Notes: a model not told the origin generated them from the letters alone. A stretch of DNA of 64,000 nt from G963704535 sp963704535 (GCA_963704535.1 OY969916.1:6448001-6512000); one strand, 5' to 3'; counted from the stretch's first letter, positions 33,121-42,580 are shown. Numbers and translations are program-made.

Positions 33121-35739
33121 ATGACCCATCCTGAGCTGCCGCATAATCTCGAGGCCGAGAAGGCGACCCTGGGCTCGATCCTGCTCAACCGCGAGGCGAT
33201 TGTGGCCGTCGCGCCGTGGCTTCAATCCGAATATTACTACATGGAGCGCCACGGCCAGATCTACGAGGCGATGCTGGCGTGCTACAACGCGCGTATCCCG
33301 CCCGATACCCGCACGGTCTCCGAGGAGCTGCGCCGGCGCGATCGGCTCGACGGCGTCGGCGGCGTGCGCTACCTCAGCGAATTGGTGGACTCCGTCCCGA
33401 CCTCATATCACGTCGAGTACTATGCACGGATCGTCGAGCGCACGGCGCTGCTGCGGCAGCTGATCCGCGCCGGCGGCAAGATCGCCGCGCTGGGCTACGA
33501 GGAGCAGCAGGACCTGGAGGCCACCCTCGACAAGGCCGAGGCGACGCTGTTCGAGGTCTCGCAGCGCCGCTCGACCCAGGATTTTATCCACATCGGGCAG
33601 GTGATCGATAGCTACTACGAGCAGATCAACTACCTCCAGGAGCACCGCGGCGAGGTCGTCGGCGTGCCGACCGGCTTTCGCGACCTTGATGAGATCACCG
33701 GCGGGCTGCAAAAGTCGGATTTGATTATTGTGGCTGCGCGGCCGTCGGTTGGAAAAACGAGCTTAGTTATGAGCCTGGCCTACAACGTCGCAACGATCTA
33801 CCAGTCGACGGTCGGGGTCTTCAGCCTGGAGATGAGCCGCGAGCAGTTGGTGCAGCGCCTGCTGGCGATGGATACCGGGATCGATACCCACCGCATTCGC
33901 ACCGGCCACGTTCGCGATGCCGAACTGCAAACGGTGATGGAGGCGATGGGCCGGCTGGCGGCGGTGCCGATCTATATCGAGGATACGCCAGGGCAGAGCA
34001 TCATGGAGGTGCGTAGCAAGGCCCGGCGGCTCCAGGCGCAGGCCGGGATCGACCTGATCATTATCGACTACTTGCAGCTCATGCAGGGGCGCAGAAGCGA
34101 CAACCGCGTGCAGGAGGTCAGCGAGATCTCGCGCGGGCTGAAGGCGCTGGCCCGCGAGCTGAACATACCCGTGATCGCGCTCAGCCAGCTCTCGCGCGCG
34201 GTCGAGGGGCGAACGAGCCATGTGCCGATGCTGTCGGACCTGCGTAAGTCGGGCTGCCTGGCTGGCGAAACGCAGGTCTACCTGCCTGATGAGGGTATCT
34301 ATCGGCGGATCGATCAGCTTGTCGGCAAGAGCGGCTTCAATGTGCTGGCGCTGAACACCGAGACCTGGCAACTTGAACCGCGCCCGGTCCTGCGCGCCTT
34401 CGCGACCGGGTGTAAGCCGGTCTACCGATTGACCACACGACTTGGACGCACGATCCGGGCAACGGCAAACCACAAGTTTCTGACCATCCAGGGGTGGAAA
34501 CGGCTTGATGAGCTTACGCCAGGCTTGCGATTAGCGCTCCCGCGCCGATTGCCCGGCCCTACGCAGGCGACGATGAGCGATGCCGAGTTAGCGCTGCTTG
34601 GCCACTTGATCGGCGATGGCTGTACGCTGCCGAGGCAGCCGATTCATTACACAACGAACGACCTGACGCTGGCCGAAATGGTGGCCGACCTGGCGGTGAA
34701 GGCCTTTGGTGACGCTGTGGCGCCGCGCGTTCAGCGCGAGCGTGACTGGTATCAGGTGTATCTGGCCGCCAGCTATCGTCTCACCCATGGGGTGCGGAAT
34801 CCGGTCGCCGCCTGGCTGGATGCAATGGGTGTCTTTGGGCTGCGCTCGTACGAAAAGCGCGTGCCGGAGCAGGTCTTCGGGCAGCCGGCCGAGCAGATCG
34901 CGGTCTTCCTGCGGCATTTGTGGGCGACGGATGGATGCATTCATCTTAGTCAGGGTGTAAAACATTACGCTGGTATTTACTATGCTTCAAGTAGTGCCCA
35001 ACTTGCCCAGCACGTACAGTCCTTGTTGCTGCGTTTAGGCATCAATGCAGTTCTTTCCAGGAGAGCGCAGCCTGGCAAAGGGCGGGATCAATACCATGTC
35101 ATCGTCAGCGGTAAACCCGATATTGAACGTTTTCTTGAGCTTGTTGGAGCGCTAGGGCAGAATAAGGTAATACACCGGACGGCTATCGTTGAATACATGG
35201 CGCAGCGTTCAGCTAACACAAATCGTGATGTCATCCCACGCGATGTATGGAGATTACTTGCTGTACCTGCGATGCAAGAGGTAAGCATGACCGCGCGGCA
35301 GATGCAGTCAGCACTTGGTAACGCTTATTGTGGTACAGGTTTATATAAGCAGAACCTTAGCCGCGAACGGGCTGCTCGATTAGCGACTGTGGTTTCATCT
35401 GAGGAATTGGCTAAACTCTCACAGAGCGACGTGTATTGGGATGAGATACTTTCGATCGAGCCTGACGACGAAATTGAGGTCTACGATTTAACAGTCGAAG
35501 GGCTGCATAATTTCGTAGCTGGTGATATAACTTTACATAATTCGATTGAGCAAGACGCGGATATTGTCATGTTCATATACAGAGAAGAGTTATATGACAA
35601 AGAAACCGACAAGAAAGGTATCGCCGAGCTGCACATCGCCAAGCACCGCAACGGCCCGATCGGCGTCGTGCCGATGCGCTTCGACGCCAGCACGACCCGC
35701 TTTATGGACCTGACGTACCGGACGCCGGATGGCTATTAA
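33121..35739 (+). CDS. dnaB: Replicative DNA helicase DnaB, interrupted by an intein
   Basis: Replication-fork helicase. The precursor is 872 residues; splicing would leave a helicase of about 443. The N-terminal domain is PHNLEAEKATLGSILL. Walker A is ARPSVGKTSL (about residues 206-215) and Walker B is DLIIIDYLQLM. After SDLRKSG the protein is broken by a 429-residue intein (34255-35541) and resumes SIEQDADIVMFIYREELY, the DnaB motif-4 region, so the insertion is at the known DnaB-b site. The start is ATG 33121 with AAAGG upstream; TTG 33115 is possible. The first codons after the intein (35542-35610) are AT-rich like the intein end, unlike the rest of the gene. Confidence 0.95.
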   Translation: MTHPELPHNLEAEKATLGSILLNREAIVAVAPWLQSEYYYMERHGQIYEAMLACYNARIPPDTRTVSEELRRRDRLDGVGGVRYLSELVDSVPTSYHVEYYARIVERTALLRQLIRAGGKIAALGYEEQQDLEATLDKAEATLFEVSQRRSTQDFIHIGQVIDSYYEQINYLQEHRGEVVGVPTGFRDLDEITGGLQKSDLIIVAARPSVGKTSLVMSLAYNVATIYQSTVGVFSLEMSREQLVQRLLAMDTGIDTHRIRTGHVRDAELQTVMEAMGRLAAVPIYIEDTPGQSIMEVRSKARRLQAQAGIDLIIIDYLQLMQGRRSDNRVQEVSEISRGLKALARELNIPVIALSQLSRAVEGRTSHVPMLSDLRKSGCLAGETQVYLPDEGIYRRIDQLVGKSGFNVLALNTETWQLEPRPVLRAFATGCKPVYRLTTRLGRTIRATANHKFLTIQGWKRLDELTPGLRLALPRRLPGPTQATMSDAELALLGHLIGDGCTLPRQPIHYTTNDLTLAEMVADLAVKAFGDAVAPRVQRERDWYQVYLAASYRLTHGVRNPVAAWLDAMGVFGLRSYEKRVPEQVFGQPAEQIAVFLRHLWATDGCIHLSQGVKHYAGIYYASSSAQLAQHVQSLLLRLGINAVLSRRAQPGKGRDQYHVIVSGKPDIERFLELVGALGQNKVIHRTAIVEYMAQRSANTNRDVIPRDVWRLLAVPAMQEVSMTARQMQSALGNAYCGTGLYKQNLSRERAARLATVVSSEELAKLSQSDVYWDEILSIEPDDEIEVYDLTVEGLHNFVAGDITLHNSIEQDADIVMFIYREELYDKETDKKGIAELHIAKHRNGPIGVVPMRFDASTTRFMDLTYRTPDGY
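34255..35541 (+). mobile_element. DnaB intein with LAGLIDADG homing endonuclease
   Basis: Starts with Cys (CLAGETQVYLPDEG, block A). Block B is TIRATANHKFLTIQGWKRL with the TxxH histidine. It ends VYDLTVEGLHNFVAGDITLHN followed by Ser+1, so all splicing residues are present and it should be active. Two LAGLIDADG-type motifs, LLGHLIGDG and FLRHLWATDG, lie about 100 residues apart. The Asp of each motif is kept, so homing nuclease activity is possible. From about 34940 to the end the DNA is clearly AT-richer than the first half, suggesting a different origin or recent transfer of that part. Confidence 0.93.
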
Positions 35740-35758
35740 GCACCGAGAACCTCTCTGT

Positions 35759-35886
35759 GACAAGATGACAAGATGACAAGGTGAAGGGGTGAAAGAGAGA
35801 GAACTTGTAGGGCCGGCCCTCCGTGGCGGCCCGGACGACGCATCGCATTTTACGCAACACGCAACACGTTTTACGTTTCACGCGAC
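35759..35886. repeat. Octamer (TGACAAGA) and heptamer (CAACACG, TTTTACG) arrays
   Basis: TGACAAGA TGACAAGA TGACAAGG with an eight-base period at 35759-35790. Then TTTTACG CAACACG CAACACG TTTTACG TTTCACG with a seven-base period at 35849-35883. Between them lies TGTAGGGCCGGCCCTCCGTGG, which recurs with changes near 55605. Confidence 0.7.
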
Positions 35887-35920
35887 ATAGGACCGATCGA
35901 CGATAGTATTGTGGTAGGGC

Positions 35921-35950
35921 TTGTCGCCGGTACCTGCTCAGGCGTATAAT
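35921..35950 (+). promoter_or_regulatory. Promoter of the 525-aa membrane protein gene
   Basis: TTGTCG, 18-base spacer, TATAAT. The -10 box overlaps the first possible ATG (35949), which argues for the ATG at 35985 as the real start. Confidence 0.5.
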
Positions 35951-35984
35951 GGGCACAAATATGCTAGTGAAAGCCAGGGCTCCA

Positions 35985-37562
35985 ATGTCCACGCACGTCG
36001 TCCCAGCCTACCCGGTCGCCCCGGACACAAGCCTGCCAGAGTACGCGCTACAGGCCACCGGCGCCGCGCGGCTGGTACTGGTGATCAATCTGAGCAGCTT
36101 TGTCGCCGCGTCCGACGCCGATACGTTTCGGCATATGCGCGGGTCGGAGGCGTTCGCCGCGGCGCTGCGCAAGCTGCACCCGCAGCCGCCCTTCGGCCTC
36201 GACGAGATCACCGCCACGATCGAGGAGGACGCCTACAAGCTGCTGATCTTTCGCTCGCGCCTGCGCTACAACCACTTCTTCACGACCTACAGGGTCGCCT
36301 GGGATGATACGATGCGGGCGCAACTGGACCGGATGGGCTGCGCCGATATCCAGCGCTGGCAGCGCTGGAACGCGCGCATACGGCTTACACGCAACGGTCT
36401 GGCCGTGATCACGCTAGAGCAATCGTTCGAGGCCATCCCGCTGATCGCCTGCACCGAGCAGGTGCTGGAGTTGCCGTCGCATAGCCGGCCGTCGGCCCAG
36501 GACCAGTGGTCGCTGGGGATGATGATCCTACGTGCTTTCCTCGACTCGATCGAGCGCCGGATGACCCTGCGATCCCACGACGAGAATCTGGCGATTCATT
36601 TTACGACCACGGAGCAGGCCCGGCACACGGTTCGACTAGACCGCTATATCATTTACACATTCCGCAGAATCGAGCGTAACGGGCGGCTGCTCACGCCGGA
36701 GGAACTCAAGCGCGACTATGGGCAGATCCTGGCCTCGTTCATGGAGGGCGCGCTGGTCGAGTGCGAGGGCCAGCGCCGCTACCCGATCTACGCCGCCGAG
36801 CAGGCCCGTGCGCTGGTCAATCGCGACGTCGCCTCGTGGGATGAGGAGTTGTGTTTGTTCAACGGCGAGAGCGCGCTGATCTACTGCCCGCTGGTCGGCC
36901 GGGGGCTGGCCTATGTTGGCGGGCCGCTGGGGCTCGACGCCCACGCCTACAGCAGTTACTGGGCCGGGATCGTTCGCGGGATCGAGCACCTGGTGGCGTT
37001 TCGGTCGGAGGCCCAGCAGGCCGAGCGCCGCACAACCGACCTGCTCAGCAAGATCCCGGCGCTGACTCGCAAGGTCAATGACGGGCATCTGAGCGGCGAG
37101 GATCTGGCGCTGATCGACCACCTGGCGGCCGGCCTGTCGGATATCTTCGACAGCTTGCCCGAGCAGCGCAGCATGGCGGTGCCCAGCACAGCGTTCCGGG
37201 CCGACTACGTGCGGCGTAAGTTCGAGGTGCTCCTGCGTGAGCTGGATGTGCAGGAGACGCTGGCCCTGGTGAACACGAATGTCGAGCAGCTTGATTTCTT
37301 CCTGTCCTACTACAATGATATGCGGCTCCAGTGGCAGGCGCAGCGCACCAATAGCCTGGGCCTGGTCCTCGCCGCGATCGTGCTGTTTATGGCGGTGTCG
37401 TCATTCCTGGCCGACACGTTTAACGTCGTCGAGCGGCTGGACTCGACCCGGAACGGCTGGCTGATCCTGACCTGGGTCGCGATCGGCATCGGAGGGCTCT
37501 GGACGATGGGCATGACGATCTGGGTGGCCCGCAAGCTGCTGCATCGGAAACCGCGACATTAA
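35985..37562 (+). CDS. Conserved membrane protein of unknown function in the primosome cluster
   Basis: A 525-residue protein. The soluble N-terminal part (about 430 residues) has no motif I recognise. Two transmembrane helices near the C-terminus (RTNSLGLVLAAIVLFMAVSSFLA and LILTWVAIGIGGLWTMGMTIWVA) are preceded by a helical stretch, YVRRKFEVLLRELDVQETLALVNTNVEQLDFFLSYYNDM. This layout (long soluble domain, coiled helix, two C-terminal helices) is like CorA or DUF155-type proteins, but no GMN motif is present. ATG 35949 would start inside the -10 box; I use 35985 with AGGG before it. It lies between dnaB and the dnaD-like gene, 18 bases from the latter, so they are likely co-transcribed. Confidence 0.75.
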   Translation: MSTHVVPAYPVAPDTSLPEYALQATGAARLVLVINLSSFVAASDADTFRHMRGSEAFAAALRKLHPQPPFGLDEITATIEEDAYKLLIFRSRLRYNHFFTTYRVAWDDTMRAQLDRMGCADIQRWQRWNARIRLTRNGLAVITLEQSFEAIPLIACTEQVLELPSHSRPSAQDQWSLGMMILRAFLDSIERRMTLRSHDENLAIHFTTTEQARHTVRLDRYIIYTFRRIERNGRLLTPEELKRDYGQILASFMEGALVECEGQRRYPIYAAEQARALVNRDVASWDEELCLFNGESALIYCPLVGRGLAYVGGPLGLDAHAYSSYWAGIVRGIEHLVAFRSEAQQAERRTTDLLSKIPALTRKVNDGHLSGEDLALIDHLAAGLSDIFDSLPEQRSMAVPSTAFRADYVRRKFEVLLRELDVQETLALVNTNVEQLDFFLSYYNDMRLQWQAQRTNSLGLVLAAIVLFMAVSSFLADTFNVVERLDSTRNGWLILTWVAIGIGGLWTMGMTIWVARKLLHRKPRH

Positions 37563-37580
37563 CGGCGACGGGAGCGCGCG

Positions 37581-38297
37581 ATGCCCTTCACAGGTTTCAC
37601 AACCGATAAGTTGGTCGGTCTGCCGCCGGAGCTGTTCAGCGAGGTGCTGCCGCAAGTTACTCTGCCCAGCGAGCTGAAGGTCACGCTGCATGTGTTCTAC
37701 CGCATGAGCCGCCAGCGTGGCGGGGCGCCGCGCCGGGTCAGTTGGGATGAGTTGGCGGCTGACAAGACGCTGCGCCGCGGCCTGCGGGCGATCTCGAAGC
37801 TGCGGGCGCCGGAGGACCTGCTGGCCGAAGGGCTCGAGTCGGCGGTGCGGCGGGCCACGCTGCTCCACGTGGTGCTGCCCGACGACGGGCGGTCGGTCAA
37901 CTGGTACGTGGTCAACACGGCGACCAACCGCCTGTGGGCCGAGCGAGTCGGGATGGCCGGCGCCGCGTTGACGCCCAATGGTGCGCTGCCGGAGGATCGG
38001 CCGGCGCTGATCACGCTTTACGAGCAGAACATCGGTCTGGTCACGCCGCTACTGCTGGACGAGCTGCGCGAGGCCGAGGACCGCTACCCAACTCATTGGA
38101 TCGAAGATGCTATCCGCGAGGCGGTGCGCGCGAACGCCCGCTCGTGGCGCTATGTCAGCAAGGTGCTGGAGAGGTGGGCCGCCCATGGACGACAAGATGC
38201 GCCGGATCGCGCCGAGCGACCTATCGATGTTGAGAAGTACACCAATGGCTCATACGGCGACCTCTTCCGGCGAGGAAGCGATACCAGCGACCACTGA
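37581..38297 (+). CDS. dnaD: DnaD-domain primosome protein
   Basis: A replication-initiation/restart protein like Bacillus DnaD, 238 residues. The N-terminal winged-helix-like part (VTLPSELKVTLHVFYRMSRQRG) is followed by the DnaD domain (about 145-205), YEQNIGLVTPLLLDELREAEDRYPTHWIEDAIREAV, with the YxxxIG and WIxxAIxxAVxxNxRSW signatures. It overlaps the helicase-loader gene by 113 bases in another frame, which suggests tight coupling. Together with dnaB and the loader it forms a primosome cluster of the Bacillus type in a non-Firmicute. Confidence 0.85.
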   Translation: MPFTGFTTDKLVGLPPELFSEVLPQVTLPSELKVTLHVFYRMSRQRGGAPRRVSWDELAADKTLRRGLRAISKLRAPEDLLAEGLESAVRRATLLHVVLPDDGRSVNWYVVNTATNRLWAERVGMAGAALTPNGALPEDRPALITLYEQNIGLVTPLLLDELREAEDRYPTHWIEDAIREAVRANARSWRYVSKVLERWAAHGRQDAPDRAERPIDVEKYTNGSYGDLFRRGSDTSDH

Positions 38298-39018
38298 GCC
38301 GGCCTGCCCGCAGTGTGAGGACGCCGGCTACTATAAGGAGGCGGTCCCGTTCGGCCACCCGCACTTCGGGGTGCTGTTTCCGTGCGGCTGTAAGCTGGCC
38401 GAGAAGGAGCAGCGTGCGGCCGATGAACTGCACCAGCTCAGCAACCTTGAGCCGTTCCGCGACAAGACCTTCGAGAGCTTCAACCCGAACGTGCCGGGGG
38501 TGCGTGGCGCATACGCGCGGGCGGTTGAGTATGCCAAGCGGCCGCAGGGCTGGCTGATCATGTTCGGCAACTTCGGCGTCGGCAAGACCCACCTGGCCGC
38601 CGCGATCGCCAACGAGGCGCTGCGCCGGCACTGGCGTGTGCTGTTCGCGATCGTCCCCGATCTGCTCGACCACTTGCGCTCGACCTTCGGCCCATCCAGC
38701 GAGGTCCAGTACGATGATCGCTTTGAGACCATCCGTGACGTGCCGCTGCTGGTGCTTGATGACCTGGGCACCGAGAATACCTCGCCCTGGGCGCGCGAAA
38801 AGCTGTTCCAGATCGTCAACCATCGCTACAACTATGCCCTGCCGACGGTGATCACCAGCAATCGCAAGCCAGAGGATATCGATCCGCGCATCTTCTCGCG
38901 CATGTCGGACCGGACACTCAGCCAGGAGATCATCATCATCGACGCGGGCGATTTCCGGCGGTTGAGCGTTCAGCAGCGCTACCCGATCAATGGGGCGCGG
39001 CGGCGGTTTCAAGGGTAG
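38185..39018 (+). CDS. dnaI: DnaI/DnaC-type helicase loader ATPase
   Basis: An AAA+ ATPase that loads DnaB on DNA, 277 residues. A Cys-rich zinc ribbon (CPQCEDAGYY, then FPCGC, about residues 42-72) is followed by the AAA+ domain: Walker A GNFGVGKTH, Walker B LLVLDDLG, sensor 1 TVITSNRKPEDI and an Arg-rich sensor region (FSRMSDRTL). The start ATG 38185 lies inside the dnaD-like gene, with GGAGAGGTGG before it. An earlier ATG at 38107 in the same frame is less likely. It ends with a perfect intrinsic terminator at 39039. Confidence 0.9.
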   Translation: MDDKMRRIAPSDLSMLRSTPMAHTATSSGEEAIPATTEPACPQCEDAGYYKEAVPFGHPHFGVLFPCGCKLAEKEQRAADELHQLSNLEPFRDKTFESFNPNVPGVRGAYARAVEYAKRPQGWLIMFGNFGVGKTHLAAAIANEALRRHWRVLFAIVPDLLDHLRSTFGPSSEVQYDDRFETIRDVPLLVLDDLGTENTSPWAREKLFQIVNHRYNYALPTVITSNRKPEDIDPRIFSRMSDRTLSQEIIIIDAGDFRRLSVQQRYPINGARRRFQG

Positions 39019-39038
39019 GGTACCTTCAAAGCAGTATT

Positions 39039-39075
39039 AAAGTGAACGATGCCGCAATTGCATCGTTCACTTTTT
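39039..39075 (+). terminator. Intrinsic terminator of the primosome cluster
   Basis: AAAGTGAACGATGC and GCATCGTTCACTTT pair perfectly over 14 bases, followed by TT. A textbook rho-independent terminator. Confidence 0.85.
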
Positions 39076-39098
39076 GTCGTTCATCGTTTGGTAATCTG

Positions 39099-39107
39099 TG
39101 CTATCAT
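39099..39107 (+). promoter_or_regulatory. Extended -10 promoter of the large TPR gene
   Basis: TGCTATCAT, about 78 bases before the ATG at 39185. Confidence 0.45.
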
Positions 39108-39184
39108 AGAGCGTGCAGAAATGCGGACTGCGGCGTTCTGTCCACAACCTGCGTACGTTCCTGCCAGAATTGGGGAGGCGATCG

Positions 39185-42100
39185 ATGCCAGGCAACCGGG
39201 CACTCTACGATCGAGCCATGGAGCAGAGCCGCGAGGCCGCGCGGCAGAAAAATTGGGAGGAGGCGCTAAAACAGGCCGTGCGCGCTCTCCAGGAATTTCC
39301 CCAGGATGCCGATGCTCGCTCTTCGGCGGCGGTTGCACTCTTCAACACCGGCAGATACCCGCAGGCGCTCCAGGTCTTCGAGGAGCTGCGCGGGAATGAT
39401 ACGACCAACCCCTTCTATCCTGAGTACCTGGCTCGCATCTATGAGCGTATGGGCAACACTGCGGCTGCGGTGGCCGCCTATACGCAGCTCGCCGATCTCC
39501 AGCAGGGCCGGCGCCTGACGGCCAGGGCGATCGAGGCGCTCCAGGAGGTCCTGCGGCTGCGCCCCGACGCCGACGACCAGCGGATACGGCTGGCGCGCCT
39601 GCTCGACGAAAGCGGCAATACGGCCGATACCGCTGCGGCGTACCTGGACCTGGCCCGCCGCTTCCAAGCGCAGGGCCGGATCGAGGAGGCGACCTCGCAC
39701 GCCGAGACTGCGCTGCGGCTTGACCCCAACAGCCGCGAGGCCAAAGAGCTGATCGGGACGCTCCACGAGGCCCTGGCTAGTGCCGCCCAGGCGACGATCA
39801 CCGGCAACATGCCCGGCACGGAGAGCCCGGCGCCGCTGCCGGCGCTCGCCGGAACCGGGGCGCTGCGCTCGCAGCAGTTCGCGATTGAGCAGATCATCTC
39901 CCTGGCTCAGAAGTACCAGGAGGCCGGTGACTCGGAGGGTGCGATCGCACAGTACGAGCGCGCCGTCAAGATGGGCATGGAGCGCAGCGATGTGTTCTAC
40001 AGCCTGGGGCTGCTGTACCAGGAGCGCGAGGATCACCAGAGCGCCGTCGAGGCGTTCGTGCGCGCCGCCGTCGATCCGGAGTACGCGCTCTCGGCGCACT
40101 ATGCGCTTGGCACGTCCTACCAGTTGCTTGGCCAGCTTCAACAGGCCGCCCAGGAGTACGAGCAGACGATCAGACTGGTCGACCTTCAGTCGATCGGTAA
40201 GGCCGAGGCCGACGACCTGATCCAGATGTACGAGAGCGCCGCCAAGATCTACACCGAGCTCAACGATATCGCCCGCGCCGCCTCGCTCTACTCGACCCTG
40301 GCGAACTTTTTACAGAGCAAGCGTTGGGGGAAAGAGCGCGCCGACGAGTTCCGGCGGAGAGCCAAGGAGCTGACCGAGCGCAATATGTTCGCCAAGCTGC
40401 GCACGCTCGGCACCGGCGCGCTGACTATCCCGGAGCCGAGTGCGCCGGTGGCGGCGCCGCCCGAAGAGGCCATGCCGGAGCGGTGGGGCAAGATCCGGCC
40501 GATCACCGATTTCTTGAAGCCGAATCGGATGGGCGAGTCGAGCAGCGTTGATATCTTCGCTGTTACAGCCGCGCCTGAGCCGGCCGCGCCGATCGACCCG
40601 CTGGACGCGCTGGATGCGCTGCCGGCGCCGGCCCACCAGAGCTTCCGGCCGGTCACTGTGCTGGATACGACCGGGCTTAACGATGTGGCCGAGCGCTATG
40701 TTGCGGCGAGCGAGAAGTATATCGAGCAGCGCCTGACCATGGCCGCCCTCGACGCTTGCCTAGAGGTCATTTGGATCAACCCGGAGTACTTGCCCATCCA
40801 CCTGCGTATGGGCGAGATCTTCGAGCGCGAAAACCGGCCTGAAGAGGCGCTGGCGAAATACCAATTATTGATCGATACCTACATGGTGCGCGGCGAGCCG
40901 AAGGGCGCGATCGACGTTTATTATCGGCTGATCGAGCTGTCGCCGGATACGATCAATGCCCGTTCGCGCCTGGCCGAGCTGCTGAGAAACGACGGCCGGA
41001 TCGAAGCGGCGGCCGAGCAGCTTGGAGTCGTCGCCGGGACCTACTTCCGCATGGGGCAGACCAATAAAGCGCTGGAGGAGTATCGCCGCGGGGTGCAGTG
41101 GGCGCCCAACAATGCCGGCCTGCGAGCGCAATACGGCCAGGCGCTGCTGAAGCTGGAGCGCTACGAGGCCGCACTCGGCGAGTTCCGGCGCGCGCTCGAG
41201 CTGGATCAGAAAGACCTGGCGAATGTCGCCCGCATCACGATCGCGATTGCGCTGATGGGCGACCAGCCGGCGGCGGTTTGGCAGTCGCTGGCGACGACGC
41301 TGGATCAGCTGAAAACGCAGCCGCAGCAGCTTGGCGGCGTACAGGCCGAGTACCGTGCGGCGCTGCTGGTGGCCGACGAGCCGATCCTGCACTATATTCT
41401 GGGGATTGTCCAGCAGAGCGCCGGGCAGCACCCGTCGGCGCTGATGGAGTTCGAGCAGGCCCAGGCAATGTTGGAGAGCGACGAAGACCCGCTGCTGCCG
41501 ACGGTGCTGGTCTTCCAGGCGATGGCCGACAGCTATATCGCGCTGGGCCAGGCCGATGAGGCGCTGGAGCAACTCCAGAAGGGCCAGGCAGTGGCCCACG
41601 TGGCGACAATCGATCCGGCGGCGCGCTACCCGTTCTCGACGCCGCTCTCGCAGGGCGACCTGGTGCGGCGCATGGCCGAGGCCTACGCCGCTTCGGACGA
41701 CCTGGCTGGGGCCGAGCGAGCGCTGCAGGAGGCCAAGCAGCATCTGCCCTACGACCGGGCGATCTACACCAAGCTGGCCGATATCTACTTTCGGCAAGGC
41801 AAGCTCAGCGAGGCCGTGACGCAGCTCGACGAGCTGGCGACACACTACGAGAGCCGCCAGGATCTCGATCGGGCGATCGAGATCCTGGAGTACGGGCGGC
41901 AGCTCGCGCCGAACAACATCCCAATCGGCAGCCGCCTGGCGAAGCTGTGCATCCGGCGCGGCTATCTTGACAAAGGGGTGGACGGCTTGATGCGGGTGGC
42001 CGAGCAGCAGCGCAAGGCTGGGCAGATCAAGGACGCAGTGGCCAGCCTCCAGCAGGCGGCCGAAGTCCATTGGACGCTCGGCCGGCACGATCAGGCGCGC

Positions 42101-42481
42101 ACGGTCTATGATAAGATCGTGCAGATCGCGCCCAATGATATCGAGGCGCGCCAGTGGCTGTCGTTTATGTATACGCTGGCCGGCCGCCCCGCTGACGCGA
42201 TCAACGAGAAGAAGCAGATTGTGCGGCAACTGCTCCAGATGCGCGATTTCGACAACGCCATCGCCGAGATGCACCAGATCTATGGGCTGGATCAGAATGA
42301 TGTCGATAACCTGTACCAACTCGGTGAGACGTTGATGCGGCGCCAGGAGTTTGAGCAGGCGGTTCGTATCTACGGGCGGCTGATCAAGATGCCCAATGTC
42401 GAGACCGAACGGGTCGAGGCGCTGCAAGCTGCGGCGAAACGTATGTATGATCAGCAGCAGGCGCAGCTAAAAAGCTCTTAG
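39185..42481 (+). CDS. Large cytoplasmic TPR-repeat protein
   Basis: A 1098-residue protein made almost wholly of TPR helix pairs. N-terminal repeats span about 1-200 (NWEEALKQAVRALQEFPQDADARSSAAVALFNTGRYPQAL and on), and a second block spans about 240-395. An acidic Pro/Ala-rich linker (about 415-510) contains FLKPNRMGESSSVDIFAV. A third long block of more than 12 repeats fills 510-1090. No enzyme domain, signal peptide or membrane helix, so it is a scaffold or regulator. ATG 39185 has GGGAGG seven bases upstream and the open frame starts further up at 39113. Similar giant TPR proteins are common in Chloroflexota; partners are unknown. Confidence 0.85.
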   Translation: MPGNRALYDRAMEQSREAARQKNWEEALKQAVRALQEFPQDADARSSAAVALFNTGRYPQALQVFEELRGNDTTNPFYPEYLARIYERMGNTAAAVAAYTQLADLQQGRRLTARAIEALQEVLRLRPDADDQRIRLARLLDESGNTADTAAAYLDLARRFQAQGRIEEATSHAETALRLDPNSREAKELIGTLHEALASAAQATITGNMPGTESPAPLPALAGTGALRSQQFAIEQIISLAQKYQEAGDSEGAIAQYERAVKMGMERSDVFYSLGLLYQEREDHQSAVEAFVRAAVDPEYALSAHYALGTSYQLLGQLQQAAQEYEQTIRLVDLQSIGKAEADDLIQMYESAAKIYTELNDIARAASLYSTLANFLQSKRWGKERADEFRRRAKELTERNMFAKLRTLGTGALTIPEPSAPVAAPPEEAMPERWGKIRPITDFLKPNRMGESSSVDIFAVTAAPEPAAPIDPLDALDALPAPAHQSFRPVTVLDTTGLNDVAERYVAASEKYIEQRLTMAALDACLEVIWINPEYLPIHLRMGEIFERENRPEEALAKYQLLIDTYMVRGEPKGAIDVYYRLIELSPDTINARSRLAELLRNDGRIEAAAEQLGVVAGTYFRMGQTNKALEEYRRGVQWAPNNAGLRAQYGQALLKLERYEAALGEFRRALELDQKDLANVARITIAIALMGDQPAAVWQSLATTLDQLKTQPQQLGGVQAEYRAALLVADEPILHYILGIVQQSAGQHPSALMEFEQAQAMLESDEDPLLPTVLVFQAMADSYIALGQADEALEQLQKGQAVAHVATIDPAARYPFSTPLSQGDLVRRMAEAYAASDDLAGAERALQEAKQHLPYDRAIYTKLADIYFRQGKLSEAVTQLDELATHYESRQDLDRAIEILEYGRQLAPNNIPIGSRLAKLCIRRGYLDKGVDGLMRVAEQQRKAGQIKDAVASLQQAAEVHWTLGRHDQARTVYDKIVQIAPNDIEARQWLSFMYTLAGRPADAINEKKQIVRQLLQMRDFDNAIAEMHQIYGLDQNDVDNLYQLGETLMRRQEFEQAVRIYGRLIKMPNVETERVEALQAAAKRMYDQQQAQLKSS

Positions 42482-42490
42482 CTTAGTTGT

Positions 42491-42580
42491 TAGGTAAGGT
42501 TTCGGGCGGCGCTGTTCTCCTTGACAATATGAGTGGGGGAGACTGAGGGGGCTGCCCCCTCAACCCCCTTTTTCCAGAAC
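42491..42580. repeat. Family B element (right end missing)
   Basis: TAAGGTTTCGGGCGGCGCTG, CTCCTTGACAATATGAGTGGGG, core CTGAGGGGGCTGCCCCCTCA. The right terminal repeat is replaced by the heptamer array that follows. Confidence 0.65.

Noticed and set aside
35985..37562. CorA-type magnesium transporter
   Set aside because: Two C-terminal helices fit the layout, but the GMN motif and the typical CorA N-terminal pattern are absent.
40865..42427. 520-aa minus-strand frame across the large TPR gene
   Set aside because: Antisense of a strongly repetitive TPR region. The periodic Leu/Gln composition is the mirror of the repeats, and no motif or ribosome binding site is seen.
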